The notes under the pieces were generated by a model. That model was not told the DNA's origin. It made no database searches and worked only from the letters and a program-made list of their open reading frames with translations. Made by a program: the position numbers and the translations under genes. A stretch of 64,000 nucleotides of DNA from Nageia nagi (Eukaryota > Pinophyta): assembly GCA_050084985.1 (NCBI GenBank), contig JBITNC010000002.1, positions 32,612,001 through 32,676,000 of the forward strand, in the 5' to 3' direction. Positions 59,184 to 64,000 of this stretch are shown piece by piece. The number at the start of each line of letters is the position of its first letter. Within the stretch, counting starts at the first letter, position 1.

Positions 59184-60230
59184 CTATTTAACCGATTTAG
59201 CATCAGACTTTAAGGCTAAATTATGCATTACTAGTTTAGGGTCTATTCTAGGCATGTCTGCATATGACCATGCGAATACTTTTTCTCGTTCTTTTAATAA
59301 AGTTATAATCTCTTCTTGCTTAGTTTTCGTGAGATTTTCTCCTAATTGAATTATTTTGGGATTTTGAGGATCATTACTGATATTTATTTCTAAGACCTTT
59401 TTAGTAAGCATATGCGATCCTTCTTCTAATTGATTCGGTACCGGTATCCAACCATTATCGTCAATGCTATATTCTTCATCACATTCTTGAATTTGCTCAT
59501 TCGTGAATATTTGATCTTTATAGGAATCAAATATGTAATCTATGTTTTTGAATTCGTGTACCAAAGGGTTGGATGATATAAGAGAAAAATCAGCAATTAT
59601 TTCATCTGTAGGAGTATCGGCTATTATTCTGATTAAATCATGATTTTCGTTGGCTTCATTTATTTGTTCACTATTTTGATCTTCAACATCATTCTCTTTT
59701 ATTATAACCATATTTATCGATGGTATATCGAAACATGAAGTAATTGATGATTCGGCATTTCTATTTATTTTTTCTTGTATATCACTTGGTGAGCATGAAT
59801 GGTTTCGGGGTGATTCAGTATTATTTATGAAAAGTGCTTTGACCCCTTCTAAGACATCCATTTCACTTAATTGTTCTTCTCTTATACCAATACTTTCTTG
59901 TACTATGGATTCTTTCTCCAAAATCTCTTCACTATAATCTAAATTCTCTTCTTCTAAATTTTCTAATTTAGCAAGAGTTTTACATTCATTTTGATAACCT
60001 AATCCCCTTTTATCAGTGAGATATTGATATTGTAATTCAATGATGTCTCATGGACCTTGCTCATACCGACCCAATCCTCATCCTTGCCAATTACATTTGT
60101 TAAAATAGTTTAAGACAAAAGTTCTTGAACAAGGTGATAAATATTTCATATCATTATTAAAATTTCCTTCGTAAGTTTGATTGGGCATTGTTGACATCGG
60201 ATCTACTATTCCCGCATAGATAAACATGGT
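59184..60230 (-). pseudogene. E11 protease-RT linker
   Basis: The frame 59184-59921 (245 codons) begins MEKESIVQESIGIREEQLSE, is acidic and Asn/Ile-rich, and ends with VFAWSYADMPRIDPKLVMHN just before RT. Region 59925-60230 contains a segment parallel to E5 40440-40510. It is in the same frame as RT and the downstream part of the protease. Confidence 0.7.
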
Positions 60231-61161
60231 CTAATTAGGTACTTCCCCTAAAGGTACTATTTCTCCAATCACACTAGGTGATTCAGATGCTTTACCAATT
60301 TCTTGTAATGATGGTATATTAAATACCACATCATCTACATCATATTCTCCCATCCCTAAATCCATTAATTTAACTTTCACCAGATATACACTAGATGAGT
60401 CATTATCAGATGTAGTATTCACTTATTTTGATGAAGAAGCTCCAAATTTTTTATCTAAAGTCTTAGCAACCCTTTCCCAAGCATCTCTATTCTGTATAGC
60501 TATATCACTTTTTCCTTTTATGACTTCAGATTGATTTGTATTCTTGTTCATCAATGTGGTTGATAAGTTAGGAGATGGTAATGTCACTTTACTTGGATCC
60601 AAAATTAAATTACAATGCGAATAAGGGTCTGGATCTCTAAACACACAATGAACTTTATCTTTGTAGATGTATTTTAAACATCCATGATAAGTTGATGGAA
60701 CACATTGCATTTCTCTAATCCATGGACATCCTAAAAGAACGTTATATTGTATGATATTTCCTTCAATTATATGTAATAAAGTTTGCACGGTCTTAGCCCC
60801 TACTATAATCAGTAGCACGATTGATCCCAAAGTTGAACATACTGCATCATTAAACACCCTAATTTGTAAAGAAGGAGTTAAGATAAGTGAATCTGACAAA
60901 TTCAAATTTTTTATATGCGGCCTCTGAGATTATATTTATAGCTGACCCTTCATCTATCAAAATTCTTTTAAACAATTTCCCATCTACTTTACCCATTATA
61001 TGTAAAGGTGGATCAAGACCACCTTGTCCATCATTTTTTAATCTTTCTTGTTCGTAGAAGGTAATACTAGGTTGTTGAGATATCTTCAAACTTTCAATTA
61101 TTGAAATAAAATTATCAGGGTTACTAATATCCAATTGAATTTCTTGTAGAATTTGATTCAT
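60231..61161 (-). pseudogene. E11 protease region
   Basis: At 60859-61161 the aspartic-protease loop reads ILIDEGSAINIISEAAYKKF; Tat-type proteases have D-x-G at this point. Near 60911-60916 a run of six A on the minus strand marks a one-base frame change between this part and 60423-60905, which reads NLSDSLILTPSLQIRVFNDA and then MQCVPSTYHGCLKYIYKDKV. The following 60231-60422 frame abuts it and adds VKLMDLGMGEYDVDDVVFNI. The protease would cut the polyprotein. Confidence 0.78.
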
Positions 61162-61229
61162 TGCTTCCCTATAACTCCCAAACTATTGTAATAGCTCAAA
61201 TAAAGTCATCTTAACTGGAGACATCTTTA

Positions 61230-62523
61230 ATTATCGTTGAAGAGCACCCTTTATCGAAACCTTAGGTTGTTGTGGAGGAGGTATAGGTTGTATATTACTT
61301 GGATTTGATATCCATTGATTTTTTCATGGGTTGTCTTATTTATCTTGATATTGTTGTGCTCTTGTAGCTATACCAATCATGTGTATTGAATCATCTACAG
61401 TCCCTATAAATGGTGTATCCTTATCATTGCATGTATAATTCAATTGATTTGGGATAATTGCCACATTATTAGCCTGATGTGAAGGTAAGGGATTTTGATA
61501 TATCCCTAAATTTTGATTCAGAGGCACAACTGCATTATCCACATCTATTTTCCCACCATCTATCAAGTCTTGAATTTTATGCTGTAAAGTTCGACATCTA
61601 TTTGTCTTATGTCCCTTTTGTCTATGATAAGCATAAAATTCATTCTCTCTATACCATTTTTTCCCTTTAGCATCAAGATTCTCCGATTTTATTTCAGGTA
61701 ATGTAATCATACCATTATCACATAATTTCTTAAGTATCTCAGATAATGGTTCTGATAATGGGGTAAAATTTCTCTTAGGCTTAGGTTCAACATTTTCTTC
61801 AATTTTTGGAGCTTGACTAGAATCTTCCGTCATAGCTATTTGATTACTTTGTGGGTGTTTACTAGTATTCTCATGTTGATTGCCTTTCTTGTATTCCTTC
61901 TTCTTGAGTTTTAGTTCTCCATCTTGAATTTTAACTCTTTCTATAACTACTACCTGTGCAATAGCTTCTTCAAAAGTCTTATGTTGTTGAATTTGGAGAA
62001 CACTAGCTATTGGTCTTAGACAACTTTGACTAAATAATTTAACCAATTCTTCTTGTGGTATTGTATAAGGCATACTAGTAAGTATAGCCCGCCATCTTGA
62101 GATGTAATCTTGTATGGTTTCATCAGAAAATTGTTGTAGTCTTGTAAGATCCGTAATGGAAGATTTTTCTTTAATATTGATTCTAAAGTGCTCAAGAAAT
62201 TGATCAGCCAACTGTTCAAATGTATATAAACTATGCATAGGTAAACCATTATATCAATCCAAAGCTTGACCTGCAAGCATCATAGGGAACATACGTAACA
62301 TCAATGAATCATCATTGACTATCTGATAACTAGAAAATGCAAATTTTCTCAAGTGTTCCTTGGGATCTTCTCTTCCTTTAAATGGTTCTATTTTAGGAAG
62401 TTCAAACCTATAAGGTAATTTCTTTTTTGGAACACTTGGATGAATAGGCTCATTACAAATGTTCTTATAATTTAACTTCTTAAGCCCTTGAACATTCATC
62501 TCTCGATTCATGAAATCCTTCAA
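61230..62523 (-). pseudogene. E11 gag
   Basis: One frame covers 62523-61336 except for a stop between AGQALD and YNGLP at about 62239-62253. Capsid motifs: PKIEPFKGREDPKEHLRKFA, LMLRMFPMMLAGQALD, YTFEQLADQFLEHFRINIKE, LTRLQQFSDETIQDYISRWR. The C-terminal zinc-type motif reads FYAYHRQKGHKTNRCRTLQH followed by KIQDLIDGGKI, with the first Cys changed to Tyr. The end GIYQNPLPSHQANN matches E6. It packages element RNA. Confidence 0.88.
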
Positions 62524-62604
62524 AAAGTCTTCTAATTCCTTATCAGTTCTTCGACCTTGAGTATGTCTATGATGCCTTCGAGTATTCAGATCTTTTTCTA
62601 AGAT

Positions 62605-63318
62605 TTATCTTGACATGTGAGACTCATAGTCAGAAGGAAATTCTGATGGTGGTGGGGGCAATATCTTAAGAGGTGACTGATGTCGTAGACTAGGGATTTT
62701 AGGAGCTTCTTGATATAACTCTCTTCCTTTGTAATCAGGTTGTTTCATTTGCTTTTGAGTTTGTTCCACCCAACTTTTAATAGATTCTTGCTTTTGTTTA
62801 TCATATAACCTTTGTAATTCTATTTCTTTATCCCTTTTCTTTTGTAACAAAATGTCTACCTCTTTATCCCTTGCTTCTTGTCTATCTAAGTAAGGATCTC
62901 GATATCTCCGTATTTGACTTCCTTTAGGAGTTTCGAGTTTCCAATTTTTAATCCTTTGATATTCCTCCCATTGTCTTTGTTTTTCTTTCTCCATACATAG
63001 GTGTTGCTCCCTTTTGACTTTTTCTTTTTCTAATTCTTCAAGTTGTAATTCTCTTAAATGTAGTTGAATCTCATGCTCTTTATGAAGTCTTTTCTTTTCT
63101 TGTTCCAAGAATTCACTTCTCTCTTTGTTGATTTGTTGTTGTTCTATTAATTTCTTTTTATCCCTCAAAAGTTTATCTTCCATTTCTTTTAATTTCTCTT
63201 CTTGTTCTTGAATTTTAAGGACTTCATTATTTCTTCTATTTTCTTCCTCTAGGAGATATTGCATCTCCATGGCCCTTTTAATCTCATCGGCATATACTTC
63301 CGTGAATCTTTGACCCAT
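62605..63318 (-). pseudogene. E11 long coiled-coil upstream of gag, 237 codons open
   Basis: It begins MGQRFTEVYADEIKRAMEMQ and continues as a highly charged Glu/Lys/Gln/Arg-rich helix for about 170 residues (LKIQEQEEKLKEMEDKLLRD, LEQEKKRLHKEHEIQL), ending in a Pro-rich stretch KILPPPPSEFPSD. Heptad-like spacing of Leu and Met suggests a long coiled coil. It is in the same frame as gag. It may be the N-terminal part of gag or a separate upstream frame as in Ogre-type elements; I cannot decide. Confidence 0.7.
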
Positions 63319-63339
63319 TTTTGTTGTATATAATCATCT

Positions 63340-63960
63340 TCATTCTTTTAGTTCTTCAAAAGAAGGTATCTCTTCTACTACAAACTTAGATGTCCTTCTA
63401 TCTAATCTCCCTTTTGAAGAGTAAGATTTTTCCATTTGCTTTATTGAAGGGGCCTTTTGAGATAAATTACTTGCCGGTATTGCTATTTCATTTTTTCCTA
63501 ATTCAAGAGATTTACGAGAAAGAGGAAGTCCTTCTTTTCTAACCAAAGAACTGACTATTAGACCATTCGGTAATTGATGAATGACTCTATCATAGATAAC
63601 TTTATATGGTTCAGTCTCTACTACTGCTATGGTTCCGGCCTGAGATCTATTCTCATCAATTTCTAAGTTATGACGCCTTTGATCTCATTTTTCTACATCT
63701 CCTAGTACACTAGAGGATGTCTTAGGAACATCTCTATGATTGGCTAGATGATGACGAATTTCAATTAACTCTTCATCTAATACTTGCATTCTAGATTTAG
63801 TAATGTGATCCTCTATTCCTTGTCTTTGCAATTTAGATTGATCATAATCCCAATCTTCATCTTTACCTTCATAATGACCTATCCGTGAATCTGATTCATC
63901 TAAAAGAGGTAGCCTCCTACCCGAAGACTCTATTAAATCCATATTATCTGTATTTATTTC
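63340..63960 (-). pseudogene. E11 N-terminal upstream segment, continues the same frame
   Basis: Two open pieces, 63685-63942 (MDLIESSGRRLPLLDESDSR, ELIEIRHHLANHRDVPK) and 63340-63546 (KEGLPLSRKSLELGKNEI, SSKGRLDRRTSKFVVEEIPS), are in frame with the coiled coil. Upstream sequence continues out of the window, so the true start is unknown. No domain recognised. Confidence 0.55.
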
Positions 63961-64000
63961 TTGTATTTCAAATGGGTATTCTTGTATTTCCTTAGCGGCC

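Larger units (their letters stand above)
49196..64000 (-). mobile_element. E11: large Tat-like Ty3/gypsy element with two extra genes, 5' end beyond window
   Basis: From left to right: 3' LTR (49196-49809), purine tract, palindrome-rich segment, plus-strand PMD gene (50543-52952), tandem repeats (53438-53866), minus-strand extra frame (54791-55950), integrase, archaeal-type RNase H, RNase H, RT, linker, protease, gag and coiled-coil leader up to the window edge. Coding frames are long and rarely shifted, although interrupted by stops. CpG is visibly more frequent than in the left 49 kb. At more than 14.8 kb it is large, as is usual for Tat/Ogre-type elements. The 5' LTR is not visible. Confidence 0.88.

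Overview
This window looks like repeat-dense nuclear DNA from a seed plant with a large genome. It is very AT-rich, has no intact cellular gene, and is built almost entirely of nested and decayed LTR retrotransposons of plant type: Ty3/gypsy chromoviruses and Tat-like elements with two RNase H domains. A truncated CACTA transposon and a relic of a plant PPR gene are also present. The low GC, strong CpG depletion and old nested insertions would suit a gymnosperm, but I cannot name the species from sequence alone. No tRNA, rRNA or organelle insert was recognised. Coordinates of decayed coding regions are approximate; LTR ends and target-site duplications (TSDs) were read directly where stated.

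Layout, left to right. 1-428 and 5924-5985: a PPR pseudogene split by E1. E1 (429-5918, minus): chromovirus with two 410-bp LTRs, TSD ACATT, an initiator-Met-type primer site and a chromodomain. E2 (5990-8838, plus): internally deleted Tat-like fragment. E3 (8895-14752, plus): second gypsy element with LTRs, near-TSD ACAAT/ATAAT, gag, PR, RT, IN and a deleted RNase H. 14753-17990: no gene seen. E4 (17990-22477, minus): Tat-like pol, cut at 22478 by the 3' LTR of E5. E5 (22478 to about 42123, minus): Tat-like element split by E6. E6 (24569-33085, minus): complete element with two 721-bp LTRs and TSD CATGT, carrying gag-like sequence but no pol. E7 (42124-44543): CACTA transposon truncated by E8, a 721-bp LTR of the E6 type (44544-45264, plus). 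E9 (about 45300-47960, minus): chromovirus 3' half. E10 (about 47961-48442): an LTR with a TATA box and primer site. E11 (49196 to beyond 64000, minus): the best-preserved element, with 3' LTR, IN, archaeal-type RNase H, RNase H, RT, PR, gag and a coiled-coil leader; its 5' LTR lies outside the window.

The most interesting pattern is in the Tat-like elements. E5, E6 and E11 each carry, between the 3' LTR and the rest of the coding region, a plant mobile domain (PMD) gene on the strand opposite to gag-pol. In each, the PMD gene is preceded by a cluster of short imperfect palindromes that differ from element to element. In E11 the PMD gene keeps one reading frame for about 2 kb with no frameshift and a candidate phase-0 GT-AG intron, but has 17 internal stop codons. 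E11 also has a second extra reading frame, in sense, after integrase. E6 has lost pol but kept gag and the antisense gene. Together these suggest a repeated module of antisense gene plus family-specific palindromic sites, possibly a regulator with its own sites.
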